A DNA stretch of 64,000 bases from Isoetes taiwanensis (lineage: Eukaryota; Streptophyta; Lycopodiopsida; Isoetales; Isoetaceae), in contig JAJEKV010000051.1 of NCBI GenBank assembly GCA_021234155.1, positions 9,322,105-9,386,104 of the forward strand, in the 5' to 3' direction. Each line of letters opens with the position of its first letter. Within the stretch, counting starts at the first letter, position 1. Both the position numbers and the translations under genes were made by a program. Under the pieces are notes generated by a model. The model saw only the letters and a program-made list of their open reading frames with translations, had not been told where the DNA came from and ran no database searches. Positions 33,661 through 44,735 of this stretch are shown in pieces.

Positions 33661-35170
33661 TTTGGTCATGGTGAGAATGCATACTACTTCAGTGTGGCCA
33701 ACTATTTTATGAAATATATGAATATGTGGCTAAATGCCCAGTGGGGCCACTAAAAATAGCCTGTACTCCATATGTTCTGCCTCAAATTGATATATTGCTA
33801 ACAATCATGAGTTTAGCACCTTGTCAAGCAGTAAAGAATGCCATAGCAAATGTGCCATCAGCCACAGTCAATTGAGACTGGAAAGGTAAGCTGCCAGTAA
33901 GAGATTAGAAAATATAAGGGAACAAGGAAATGCCTTCATGATTACATAGAGCACAGATACTTGTATTTTGCCTTGTACCGATCATCTAGAATACGTATGA
34001 AAAACACAAACATCTGCCAAAAACTGTAGAACTCAATAAATATGGATATTACACCAAATGATTATACTATACGGATCATATAAAAATCCTCTGCCTGCTT
34101 AAAATTTTAAATGCTTGTCAATGTTCTAGAAATGTGATGGTATTATTATCTTCTCGAGTATGTAGGTTTTCCTCTAAATCATTATTAACCCGTTCTTTCT
34201 TCCACATGCTGGAACGAAGCTGTGGAGCAGATTCTTGCATAAAAAGCAAAAATTCTATAAAGTTATGGATTTATGGTATATGAAAACTAAAGCCAGTTTT
34301 GTTCCTTATTGCCAAAACCAAAACCAAGCGACATTGCTGAGCACAGAAAGATTACATTCGAAGGAAGATCAGTGAAGTTAATTTCCTTAAGTCTTTCCAA
34401 TCTTCCACAAAAAACATAGTAGTCAAACCATCGAAAAAACGTCTAAGCAAACTCAACCAAGGAAAGATTAGCCGAGTCGGATTGAAGAAGAAGGGCCATG
34501 TAAATTTCTAAGGGGTTTCTAATTTCTGCAACCATTAGATAAGAGAATAGAAGATCTCATAGTTAAGACAAAGACACATCAGAAAATTATGACATGGAAA
34601 GCAATGTGGACAAGCTAGGATTACAGTAAATGTTGTAGGGGGGAGGGGTTAGGCAAACCCGCTAGACATATTGATTTGCATGTTCCCAAGTATTTTCACT
34701 ATTATATACATTAGATGGTCGCCAAACCCAATTTTGCTCAAAAGAGCTGTTTGAGGGTATGAATTATTTCTCTTTTACTATTTCAAGTTTTGGCCTAATT
34801 CTTGTGGTCATAAGTTGTTGACTCTAAGAGCTATAATTCAATGTTTTTTTGAAGCATCTTATCTAGAATGCAGATCGATCCACACGCTAGAATCGAGATT
34901 CTCATGAGAGGGCGAGCGATATATATTCGGTCTTTTTGTGTTTCTCCTCATTCGGCGTTCTTCTCACAACGATATAGTAGCATTGGACAAAGTCTTCCTT
35001 CTTTTCCTGTTACTATGCATCATATGTAGCATAATAACAGGGGGTTTTCTTTGTGTTTTTGTACGCTTTTCACTAAGGTTTTCCTATGATTTCGTGATGT
35101 ATTCAAATGGATGTACTAATGCGTACATCTAGAGTGCACCATTTCTGAGCCATTGATTTTAGCCCTTTTT
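33661..35170. other. Gene-free stretch
   Basis: AT-rich; no supported gene or element. Confidence 0.45.
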
Positions 35171-35174
35171 TTCC

Positions 35175-35300
35175 AATGATCAACAACCAATGGCTCATAA
35201 CAAAAGCCCTTTTTTTGTGCGTGTGGTGCATAATGGTCAACAACCAATGGCTCACAACAAAAGCCCTCTTTTTGTGTGTGTGGTGCATAATGGGCACATG
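35175..35300 (+). repeat. Two-copy tandem repeat, unit about 64 bp
   Basis: CAACAACCAATGGCTCA, then ACAAAAGCCC, a T run and GTGTGGTGCATAATGG are repeated with few changes. A fragment of the unit precedes it near 35145. Confidence 0.85.
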
Positions 35301-35897
35301 AAGGGCTTGAAGGGCACATGTAGTGCAGTTTCCCCGTCGGCAACATATTTCTTATCATAACTTTTGATCCAGAGCTCTGTTTGAGATGATTTTTATTGCG
35401 TTGGAAAGCTCTCTCCGAGATATTTTTGATAGTGTATGATATGGGTATGTTTGGTTAAGTTATCTATGCTAAAACAGCAATTTTTCGGCCGGGTTTGGTA
35501 GGCTTTCACATCCTACCAGCTGATTAATACAGGATTGCGCTATTGGATATTGTTTTATGGCTCATTCCGAATGAAGATTGCAAAAAATTACCATGCATTT
35601 TTAGATTTTGAGGCAGTTATTAAGCAAATTCCAAGGCTTCTATATCCTTGTGCTAACAAGCAGAAAAGTTTCCCACTTTGGTTTCTCACCACAAGAATCC
35701 ATAGAGGCCAAAGGCTGCTGTTAAATTCCAGTTGAAAAATGTTTGTGTATGGGTGTTGCAAACTTTATGACTTTCAGAATAATGGTACTTATGTTCTATT
35801 TGTTTTTTTGTGACGAAATTCAAAAGCTACAGGTGATGAAAGCCTCAAATGAATTCTAGTCTTTTTCTGGTGTGAATTCTAAAATTTTTGTCACACC

Positions 35898-36523
35898 AGG
35901 GGGGACGTCTCTAAGGCCACGAAGGGGCCAAAATTTTTTTTTTGCAACACAAACCATTAACATCCAACATATAAAAATTAAATCCCCTAACACATAACAA
36001 CCAACATATAACAACCATTGATATTAACAACCAACACATAACTACCATTGACATTAATTAACACAACCATTGGGTCCAACACATTTAAATTAAAACCCCC
36101 CTTAAACCCCCTTTGGTTTGGGTGCATATTCACACGGGGGTGACTCCGGGCAACAAGAGTTGTTGGATAGGCATATTCACCCCTTATTCCTTAATCTACA
36201 CTGTACGTAAAGTTCCTCGTTTGTGGGGTATGCAAGTACAAAATTTGCTATACTGTATAACAAGATTCGCAAAATACTATAAGATTTCAAGCGGAATACT
36301 ATATAGTGTTGATTTTGTACGTGCAAAATACAATTATGAGGGCTCTCGCTGCCCTACGTCACCCCCCGTGTGAATATGCACCCAAACCAAAGGGGGTTTA
36401 AGGGGGATTTTAATTTAAATGTGTTGGACCCAATGGTTGTGTTAATTAATGTCAATGGTAGTTATGTGTTGGTTGTTAATGTCAATGGTTGTTATGTGTT
36501 AGGGGATTTAATTTTTATATGCT
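35898..36523. mobile_element. Foldback element, long palindrome (copy 2)
   Basis: The left arm (about 35955-36140) and right arm (about 36345-36523) are reverse complements around a loop of about 200 bp that matches the loop of copy 1 with only about nine differences. The left end shares the GAAGGGGCC plus T-run motif with copy 1, but the matching right end is lost. The arms contain short internal repeats (AACAACCAACA.ATAAC). Arm positions that differ from copy 1 are matched between the two arms of this copy, for example CACACGGGGG and CCCCCCGTGTG. Confidence 0.9.
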
Positions 36524-36867
36524 GGAGCTCCTGGGGTGATTCGGTTGCTGGTCGGATCAGGGCCGCCCTCCTTTCATTACAGGCGGCCAACATGCAGGCT
36601 AGGGCCGCCCCTTTTAGCGCAATGCAATTTTTTATTTTATTTTTTCTTTTTTTGGGTTATGGTTTCATATCATGATTCTTTTTGCCACGAAGTTATTTTT
36701 TTCTATCCATTCAATTGGCCCCTTTTTCTAGCCATCTAGGTGTTTTGATGTAGGTCATGGTTTGTGCCCATTACCAAGTGCTATAATTTCTCATTCTCTT
36801 AATTGCCACAACCTCTCCTAAATTATTTATGTTTTTTAGGCAAATTTGTTTTAAGATTCCTTTTTTT

Positions 36868-37090
36868 TTTTTTTTTTAGAAAAAGGAAGGATTATATTAA
36901 TCATTAATCAAAACATACAGGATAAAGGCTCAGAGCCTATATAGTAGAAAACAGAGAAAGAACTGAACAACAGAACTGTCATCATAGACAGATACATAAA
37001 GTTTCCAAAATTAGAGCCATAGAAAGCACCATCACAGCCAAATTCCACCACGAGGGGCTGGGTCTGAACCAAGCTTGTCTCATTGCTCTA
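36868..37090 (-). mobile_element. L1-type LINE 3' untranslated end with poly(A)
   Basis: On the minus strand this reads GGCTCTGAGCCTTTATCCTG..., TTAATATAATCCTTCC and then a run of about 18 A. This is typical of plant L1 3' ends. The coding part is missing because the next element abuts at 37091. Confidence 0.65.
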
Positions 37091-37091
37091 G

Positions 37092-39113
37092 CGTTATTAT
37101 TATCGATACAGCCTATACAATATCGATGGATGTATGCCCATGAAAACACCAGGCAAAATTGACTGTGATTTTTTCACTATAGATGACGTTCAAAATGTTC
37201 TCAGTGGCAAAAAAAAGGGGAAGGCACCTGACAATCTAGGGGTTGTAGCGGAGTTATGCAAATGGGGAAATGACAAGTTACACGCAAAGCTGGTTGAGAT
37301 ATGCAATCTTGTATTGAAACGTGGATCTTTTCCGGATGAATGGTGCGTCAACCGCGTTGTACCCATTTATAAGAGTGGAGATCGAAATCAGGTTGCTAAT
37401 TACCGTACTGTTTTGGTGGGAAATATATTATCTAAACTGTTTGCAACCATGATTGAAGATAAACTCTCACACTGGGCAGATCATGCAAATGTCAGGGCCG
37501 TATGTCAGGCTGGTTTTCGGTCAGGGCACTCGACTGTAGACCATCTTGTCACACTGCGTGTGATTCTAGAAAGTGCTAAGGGGCGAGGAAATAAAGTTTA
37601 TTGCGCTTTTATGGATCTGTCAAAGGCATTTGACAGAGTGCATAGGGACAAATTGCAAGCTAGATTGGAGGCTATATCTGTACCAACGGAGCTGCGGGAA
37701 GCTGTGGCTTGTCTCTATCAGCGTGTGCTTGTTGAGCTTTCATTCCCTTTTGACCAGAGCCATAAGATCCAAAATACAGTTGGCGTTAAACAAGGATGTC
37801 CCTGTTCACCGCTACTATTTGGATTGTTCATCGACGAGTTAGAGAAATGGATTCATGAAAATGGAGGCACAGGAGTGGACATTTGTGGATACGTGGTACA
37901 GTTGTTGCTTTTTGCTGATGACATTGTGCTAATTTCCAGAACTGTAAATGGTCTCCAAATACACCTAGATGTCCTTCATAAGTTTTGTGAAACACATGAC
38001 ATGTCAGTAAACAGGGGCAAATCCAAGATCATGGTGTTTGGAACCACAGACAAGCCGAATTTCTCAATTGGAGGGGAGAGTTTGGAGATTGTTCCAGCCT
38101 ACAAATACCTTGGAATTGACGTCAGTAGCAACTATAAGTGGTCAGTAGCTGCAAGAAGACGGGCTACAGGCGGGCTTCGAGCCTTTTATGGAATGATCAA
38201 AATATGTAAAGATAATAATTTTGAAAATTGGAGCTTGCGGCAGTTGCTCTTCGGAGTCTTGGTTAAACCTGTCATGCTATATGGATGTCCCACATGGGCA
38301 CCTGGACTATCGAGAGCGGATTGGGCAAGTATTGAAAAGGTACAAAAACAATTTCTTATTACAGAACTAGGTGTGAAAGCTCAGACCCCTTACAAAATGC
38401 TTTTGGCTGAAACGGGTTTTGTTCCTTTGGAGTTGGAAGCACTCAGTTATACCTTGCACTATCTTACCAAGGTAGTCGCTCTAGAACCAGACCGCTTGCC
38501 GCACCATGCGCTGAAATTGTCACAAATAAGAGGGAACGGCTGGTACTCTCAGATCTTGAAATGGGCAAAGCAATGGGATATTGAGGCATTTACCTAGCCA
38601 GAGAAACTAGAAGACATTCAGGCATTTGTCAAACTGAAAATGGTGCATAGATTTTGGCGGACAGACGATATCAAGAATGAAGTAAAAGCACAATTCTATG
38701 TAAACGAAGTAAACCTCTTGGGAGAATATTGTGCTCAACCTTACTTGGAATCCGGTTTGGATAGGAAGTCAAGGCATTTTCTCTCGCAGCTAAGACTGTC
38801 TTCACATCATCTTGCTATTGAGGTTGGTAGATGGCAAAATATTCCCCAATCGGATCGGTTATGCCCTTGCTGTTTGGCATCTCCAAAGGTTGAAAGTGAG
38901 TTTCATGCTTTTATAGAATGCCCATCTTATGATCACATTAGGCTGAAATTTGGTATTTCTTGTATTGATTTGCAAGAATTGCTACGCATTGATCCACTAG
39001 TACTCAGTGCTTACATAAAGAATATATACAAGGAAAGATCAGAGGTTATCAAGCTTTACGAACGCATGGAAAATCTGCAAAAACAGGGTGTTTTTAATGT
39101 TGATGACTTTTGA
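37092..39113 (+). pseudogene. LINE reverse transcriptase, one in-frame stop
   Basis: A continuous frame is interrupted only by TAG at 38595-38597. RT motifs in order are KGKAPDNLGVVAELCKW, NRVVPIYKSGDRNQVANYRT, CQAGFRSGHSTVDHL, CAFMDLSKAFDRVHRD (catalytic Asp), GVKQGCPCSPLLF, the FADD active site (codons 37911-37922) and PAYKYLGI. After the stop, the terminal zinc-finger-like segment LCPCC...ESEFHAFIECPSYDHIR is intact. About 650 codons remain. With a single nonsense codon and no frameshift seen, this is the youngest-looking coding region among the LINE copies here. The 37092 limit is set by an upstream stop and the junction with an L1 end. Confidence 0.9.
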
Positions 39114-39227
39114 AACTGTGAATACAGACAAACTCTACGCTAAAAACATTGTATCTGTTTTGCCATATAGACCTTGTTGGGTCTCAAAAAATGGCGTGAT
39201 AAATAAAGTAAAGTAAAGTAAAGTATT
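37092..39227 (+). mobile_element. LINE (non-LTR retrotransposon), 5'-truncated, AAAGT-repeat tail
   Basis: It consists of a reverse-transcriptase frame (37092-39113), a short 3' untranslated region and a terminal run of AAAGT units (about 39204-39225). A microsatellite tail instead of poly(A) is known in several LINE clades, such as RTE and I. The terminal block (GTTGGGTCTC...GGCGTGATAAA) resembles the 3' ends of the SINE at 39739 and of the truncated copies at 26030 and 33635. The endonuclease domain is lost by 5' truncation. Confidence 0.85.
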
Positions 39228-39720
39228 CTCAGCCCACATGCTAATTTTTGAATTCAGAATGACTGCAAAATGTTTAGCATATAAACTACTAACCATGATC
39301 ATTCAATAATTAGCTGGATCCAATTCATCGCCTACCATGTGGAGTGGAACTATTCTGTTTATTTGCCATGCTTGTGGAAAGCCCTCTCATAGCACTGCAT
39401 TAAACAATTTTAACAAGAAAGCAGCAACTCCATCACCTGCCCACGTGAACATTTCAGCTATAAGAGCGTCCGCATCAGCAGCTTTATTATTAAACAACTT
39501 TTGTAAACCACAATGTATATCATCCAAAGTGAATAAAAGATACTCTCCATCAAACCTGTCATCTATGCAAGATTCATTCTGATTTGGAATGTGGTATAAT
39601 TTTTGTATTTTCTCAAAAAGAGCTACAACATTCAATATAGCCCCAACATTGTGATATGGCTTTAACCTGTCCCAAAATCTTTTTGGATGCTTAAGAAGGT
39701 CCACTATCATTTCCTGATGC
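39228..39720 (-). pseudogene. LINE reverse-transcriptase fragment, interrupted by the plus-strand LINE
   Basis: The minus strand reads FWDRLKPYHNVGA, LQKLFNNKAADADALIAEMF, a stop at about 39387, GFPQAWQINRIVPLH, DPANY, a stop, then MIMVSSLYAKHFA and SMWAEN. It ends exactly at the AAAGT tail of the element at 37092-39227. It is the same subfamily as 7577-8243. The rest of the RT is not found on the far side of the plus-strand LINE, so sequence was lost as well as interrupted. Confidence 0.8.
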
Positions 39721-39738
39721 TTTTATGCACGGGGGAGG

Positions 39739-39960
39739 GATAGATAGATAGATAGTATTTTAACGTCACGCCACTAGGCAGCATCCAACTGGACATGTGA
39801 CCACACACCACACTACATTGCTTGGTTGGGCCCTGCCCCCAACCACTTTAGATTGCGTCTGTGGGTTTTTGACACCCAACAGTTCAGAGTGCGATTCTGG
39901 GCAGTCTCGAACTCGAGACCTATAGTTGCTAGACCTAGTGTGTTACCACTAGACTAAGGG
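39739..39960 (-). mobile_element. tRNA-derived SINE
   Basis: Minus-strand head: A-box TAGTCTAGTGGTAA (39956-39943) and B-box GGTCTCGAGTTCGAGA (about 39921-39906), a pol III promoter. The body (39905-39765) is followed by GTGGCGTGACGTTAAAATA and a tail of about four CTAT units. The terminal block resembles the LINE end at 39190-39227, which suggests the LINE supplies its retroposition machinery. Length is about 220 bp, normal for plant SINEs. Confidence 0.85.
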
Positions 39961-41372
39961 AGGGGGGGGAGAGAGAGATTATTTTAAAGAAAAATACAAT
40001 GGAGAGTTTTTACATAGACAAACCAATGTATGTAGAAATAACACAAAAAGCCCCCATAAATGAACAAAAACTAAAGTATATAGACATAATACAAAAGCTT
40101 CCATAAGATGAGATTTTTCCTTGTCAGAATACTGCAATCAAGAGAAAAGTCCTTTCCAAGGTCATGTTAGATCATAGACTTCTTAGTATAAAGATGATGC
40201 TTCTGCTCCTTTTACTTTAGGGCTTTCATATAGACAGATTTCATTGAAAATCATCTGGAGGTGGAAATTCTTCCACAAATACATAGTCAATGTACGTTCC
40301 CCAAAAATTTGAGGCTATAATCAATCTAGAAACTTCAATCAATTAACATGGAATTGTCATGGCTTCCAAAGGATTAGAAAGAAAGAAAATAACAAATAAA
40401 AAAATGCATGAATACTTAATGTAACAAGAATGACAGGAGGAATAGACAATAAGAACATTCATAGCCAAACTTTATTTCATGTAGAACTGTGCATATGCAT
40501 AATTTACCTCTCAATGCTCCAAAAAGGACATGTTATAAAGATGTACAGTTTGCACTTGTGTAGGGAACCAACAACATGGCTATTAAAATTGAAGGGCTTC
40601 TACTGCAACATTCAAATCATTTATGTTGTTTGTAGAATTGAAGCAACAACTAATGTTTAAGCTAAATAATAACCTTTCCTGCTTTAATCTTTTTGTGGTG
40701 GATTTCATGTATTGATCACTCAATTTGATAAATGATGAACACAACTGGGCAACATTTAGTGCCATACAACATTTACTGCCAAACATTTGCCTGCAAACAA
40801 GCAAGCATACATGAGACAAATCGAAAAGAGAAAGAAGCTATAAATCTTTAAGCTAAATCTTAAAAATATCTGCTATGCCAGTTCAAAATGAAAATTTGTG
40901 CAAAAACCAAAGCATACGGTGTTGGTCTACTTCTGAGCCTCTGAAGGTCTGTGGCTCTGTCCGATGAAGTTTGCAGTGGTGCGATGTGCATCTTCAGACA
41001 ATTCTTCCACATCATCTGATTCGAATATTTATTCCTGAATAGGTTTTCTAGTGGACATCTATCTTGCAACCATTTCTAGTATGACAAATTTCTAAAATAA
41101 AATGTTGGACAATAGTCACGGAATATTGTTCTTGAACCTTATTTTGCCTCTGTACCATTCCTCTATTTGTCAAGTGAACTGTTCAGAGGGACTAGAGGCA
41201 GCCGTCGGAGGGGAAGAAATAGCAGAGATAGGAAGAGATGATAAATTGAGCAGTGGGGATGGAATAGCAGGGAGATCGGGGAAGGAGTGGGTGGCAGTAA
41301 GGGGCATGGAGTAGCAAGGGGGTGCAGCCCAATTAATCCCTGCCCAAGAGGGGGTGAGCAGAAGCAATTCGT
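39961..41372. other. Gene-free stretch
   Basis: Starts with a short GA-rich microsatellite (39961-39978). No supported gene; a GC-richer patch at 41190-41360 has no recognised content. Confidence 0.45.
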
Positions 41373-42240
41373 TCAGGGGAACATAAAACAGATACTTTGG
41401 GATAGTTTATCCCATACCCATTTCCATACTGCTTTCTGCCGGTCCCTAGGAATGACCAAAGGCCACTTGGATGAAGGAGGCAAGCCGTTCGCAGCAAGCA
41501 AGACCTTGTACATGGAATTCACCAATTTATCTGCGTTGACACGCTCATGAACTACCCAAAGCTGGAGGTCATCCACTTGTGCTATTGGAGGAAGAACTAA
41601 AGACACCTTCTGCCAAATAGCCCGATCCCACCTTAAAAGGAGGAACTTAGCTCTAAACTCTTCCCATGTCAGCAACTGCCTTTGATTATTATTCTAATCA
41701 GATATCATATATACACCTGCTGATCTCCATCGACGCTGCGTCAATGGGTGGACTGAAGATACCAGAGAACCACCGTCCAATGGAATCCACCAACAACTTG
41801 CAGTAATGCTAGTGTGCACAAGATGGTGAAAATGAAACATAGATTGTACAGTCTCCCATGCAACTAGCAATCCTTTAAGAAATGAAGACGCATTAGGATA
41901 TGCCCAGGGAAAAAGTGGTCTAACAGATGGAGACCCAAAAGAAATGCACATTTGCAAAGACTGATAAATCAGACGAGAACCCGGGGACTCATTCACATTA
42001 TTCAAAATTTTCCAAATAAATTTAGAAATCGTCACCTTGCTCTGCAAAAGAAAGTTGATCATCCCAAGGCCGCCAAAATGTTTCGGCGACATGCACTTTT
42101 CCCAAATGACTTTGACAAAGAACACCCTCCTCGTCCCCCCTCCCCAAAAATGAAGTTCCTGACAACCCTGATGATAAGTTGTACTTTTGACTATGGAGCC
42201 AACACGAACGAAGCCATATACACATGGGTGTTACTTATAA
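41373..42240 (-). pseudogene. L1-type LINE polyprotein C-terminal fragment
   Basis: Open pieces on the minus strand carry the plant L1 signature after the RT. A poorly framed segment (about 42240-42125, FLGRGDEEG region) is followed by VKVIWEKCMSPKHFGGLGMI, the W/C..PK..GGLG motif (42125-41694), and then a further piece at 41675-41373. At least two frame changes or stops separate them. RT core and endonuclease are missing. Confidence 0.8.
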
Positions 42241-42970
42241 ATTTCCACAAGTTGTCTTTGTTTTGGTTTTGCATTGATGAACTGAGTCATTTCTTTCTTA
42301 TTCTTATGCTTTTTTAGAAGAAGAAACATGCGGATCTGATGTTAGAGTTTGATTTGGTTCCGCAGGCATTGCTAATCTTTCTAAAGCCAAATGGCCCTTG
42401 AAAATCGTCAAGATGCTTTTAAATCCTCTGCTTTTGGTGCATTAAATCTAGAGCATGAGTTGATTAGCAGATGCCCTTGCCTTTGAAAAGGTTGCAATGC
42501 TTGGAGTTGCTTGGCCTATGGAGCTTCGTGACAAAGTAACTTAAGGTTAGCATTGTGTATTTATATGATTTTTGTAGTTAAAGCCTCAAAGCAACTGAAT
42601 ATATAGCATACATACATGCCACCAACGACGACTGAAAATATTACTAATATAACATTGCCTCCGTTTGTTCTGCCTTGCCTGACCAGAATGCCACCAAACT
42701 AGGACAGCAATGCCCAGGAACCACAGATGATTAAATATGTTGATCCTATACTTAGTCATCTATAATAATGCTTGAGAATAGACATTAATTGTTCTTGCCT
42801 CTCCAACAAAGGAATAAACAGTTCTTACCTGTGAAATAACCTATCTGGCAAAGCGTTAATTTATTAGCAGGCGACTAACTCTCTTTGAAATATAATTTAA
42901 ATCACTATGCATATGTACTACTCTTACATCATCAGGGCGCATTTGTCCAAGCATGTGAAATAGTAGTAAT
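42241..42970. other. Gene-free stretch with an unidentified plus-strand fragment
   Basis: Near 42480-42540 the plus strand can be read as ALAFEKVAMLGVAWPMELRD, which I cannot assign. Nothing else is supported. Confidence 0.3.
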
Positions 42971-42973
42971 ATA

Positions 42974-43330
42974 CCTGTTCTGCGATTTTTCCTGCAACAG
43001 CGTAAGCTTCCTTGGTCTTTGATGTAAGACCTGTTAATGTATAGGCATACAAACCACCATCAAAGAGAGGACTCCCAATGTTACAAGACTTAGCTTCCAT
43101 GCTGATTTATATGCGACTATGAATTCTCCAATAAATACTGCAACAAGATGAAGAAAGAGGCCCATCTGTGAGCATCTTACAAAGCAATTAATTCCCATCT
43201 TATAAAAAAGATTCAGCAATTTTTTAGAGTAGAAACAAGCCTTTTCACTAATAGCCTCCTGAATGATTAGGACATCAGTTGATGCTCTTCCCAGTAGATC
43301 CTTAGTCCTTGGTTCTTTCAAGCATTGCAC
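42974..43330 (-). pseudogene. ABCB-type (MDR/P-glycoprotein) transporter exon remnants
   Basis: The minus strand contains ASTDVLIIQEAISEK, an interruption that looks like a small intron ending TTGTTGCAG, and then FIGEFIVAYKSAWKLSLVTL. Past a one-base frame change follows LTSKTKEAYAVAGKIAEQ before a GTATAT donor. This order matches the first transmembrane domain of plant ABCB exporters, which move auxin or other small molecules across membranes. Nucleotide-binding domains are absent nearby. The frame change and isolation make it a fragment. Confidence 0.65.
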
Positions 43331-43533
43331 AGTTGGAAGGTAAAAAAATTACGTCGATTTTATTCTCAGCTTGTTAAACAGATAATGTTTAAAGCACCTT
43401 TCTTTAGTTGTTTAACATTTGCATCAAACACAGCTTGTCAAATGAGATGAAGTCAATCTAAATTTGATAAGTCTGATTAAAACTGTAGACTTGCAACAAC
43501 CAGGAAATTGATGCACATATAGCAAACTCTGAT

Positions 43534-43876
43534 TTACGCGTGGTTTGACAACATGATCTTAGTTGTAGCTAATTGATTTAAACTAGAGATAAAAGATTGT
43601 AGATTTTGGAATAGAATGTTATATCTTAACTCTGTGGACAACTCAGAATCCAAACTTTTGGTCATGCCTTCTATGTGGGGATCAAAATGAGAAGCATCTG
43701 CCATGGTTTGTGTAGGAATGACAGCCACATAATCAGCTAATTGTGCTGAAGTTTCATGAGCTTGGACAGTCAAAACAAAAACATGGGCATCGGCAGTGCA
43801 AACAACACCAAGGAGAGCATCAACTATGCTAAAGCTTCCAGGTCCAGCACTTGCAATAAACAAAGCACTGCAGGCA
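43534..43876 (-). pseudogene. SIS-domain sugar isomerase-like exon fragment
   Basis: After an AG acceptor (CCTGCAG, about 43877) the minus strand reads LFIASAGPGSFSIVDALLGV, then AHVFVLTVQAHETSAQLADY and VAVIPTQTMADASHFD. This matches the central part of plant SIS-domain proteins resembling 6-phospho-3-hexuloisomerase, as I recognise it. The first SIS half and the C-terminus are not found. It lies directly upstream of the unrelated ABCB remnant on the same strand. Either an exon of a longer gene or, more likely, a captured fragment. Confidence 0.55.
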
Positions 43877-43929
43877 CGTTCCTACCTCCAACACAATGAG
43901 ACTTAAAACCAAGATGGAAAAGCCTCATG

Positions 43930-44110
43930 GCAAATGACAACGACCCTTAGGGAGGAGGGAATAGAACAAGGTGCTGCGCACGGAGGGTTGCCCTCCGTGA
44001 CCCGAGAGTGAAATGGCTTAAATCACACTTCAAAGTCATGTTTTCGAGCATATACTGACATATACTTGGAATATGCCACAAACCCACATGGATGAGGGTA
44101 AATATAATAT
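43930..44110. repeat. Hairpin motif and shared 60-bp block
   Basis: ACGGAGGGTTGCCCTCCGT (43979-43997) is a perfect short hairpin. The block GCATATACT...AATATGCC..., CCACATGGATGAGGG (44046-44098) is similar to 48015-48060. Confidence 0.5.
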
Positions 44111-44180
44111 AGCTGGCATAGGATCTGTAAGACCACAAGGAAAGCTATACCTCAAAGCCAATCAACTCTCAGTCTCCAGG

Positions 44181-44210
44181 ATGGATGGATGGATGGATGG
44201 ATGGATGGAG
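44181..44210 (+). repeat. GGAT microsatellite
   Basis: About seven GGAT units in a row. Confidence 0.95.
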
Positions 44211-44708
44211 CTAAAAAAAGGTAGCAGTTAAAAGAGCAGCCAAGCCAGTTGAAACTTTTGGCATAAGATGAAGTTTAAACTTTTTGTGGCATGCGATGTA
44301 GTTCTTGTTTTCCTGGCAGTGGAAATGGCATTAACTATATCTAAAATTTGCCTTTGAAGTACTTGAAGCAATAATCAAATGCTTCAAGTACTTGGTAGTA
44401 GATTGTTCATCTGTGTCAATCATACTATTGTCCAGAAATATTTGGCATCCTAGGAATTGGTGCCCTAGTGGTGCATGCTCATAAGATAGATGGTTACCAT
44501 CAGTTTGGAATGGTAGCTTTCTCTCTGACGTCTAGATGGACATATGATTCCATATCTTTTAGCATATTTTATTGACGTCTAGATATCTTTTAGCATATTT
44601 TATTGGGTGTTCAAATGGATACTCTTGGCATGTGAACACTTCTTACTCTATAATGTTGCTCTTTATTGATGTATTACCTTTGAAGGAGGTTAAGGCTCTA
44701 TATTTACA

Positions 44709-44735
44709 CTAGTAATGGTACCCAGCGTTGCTGGG
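44709..44735 (-). mobile_element. Helitron 3' terminus (A)
   Basis: Minus strand: hairpin CCCAGCAACGCTGGG, eight bases, CTAG, then host T (44708). Hairpin plus CTRR before T is the Helitron 3' signature. The body extends to higher coordinates and includes the helicase remnant at 45435-45600. Confidence 0.8.
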
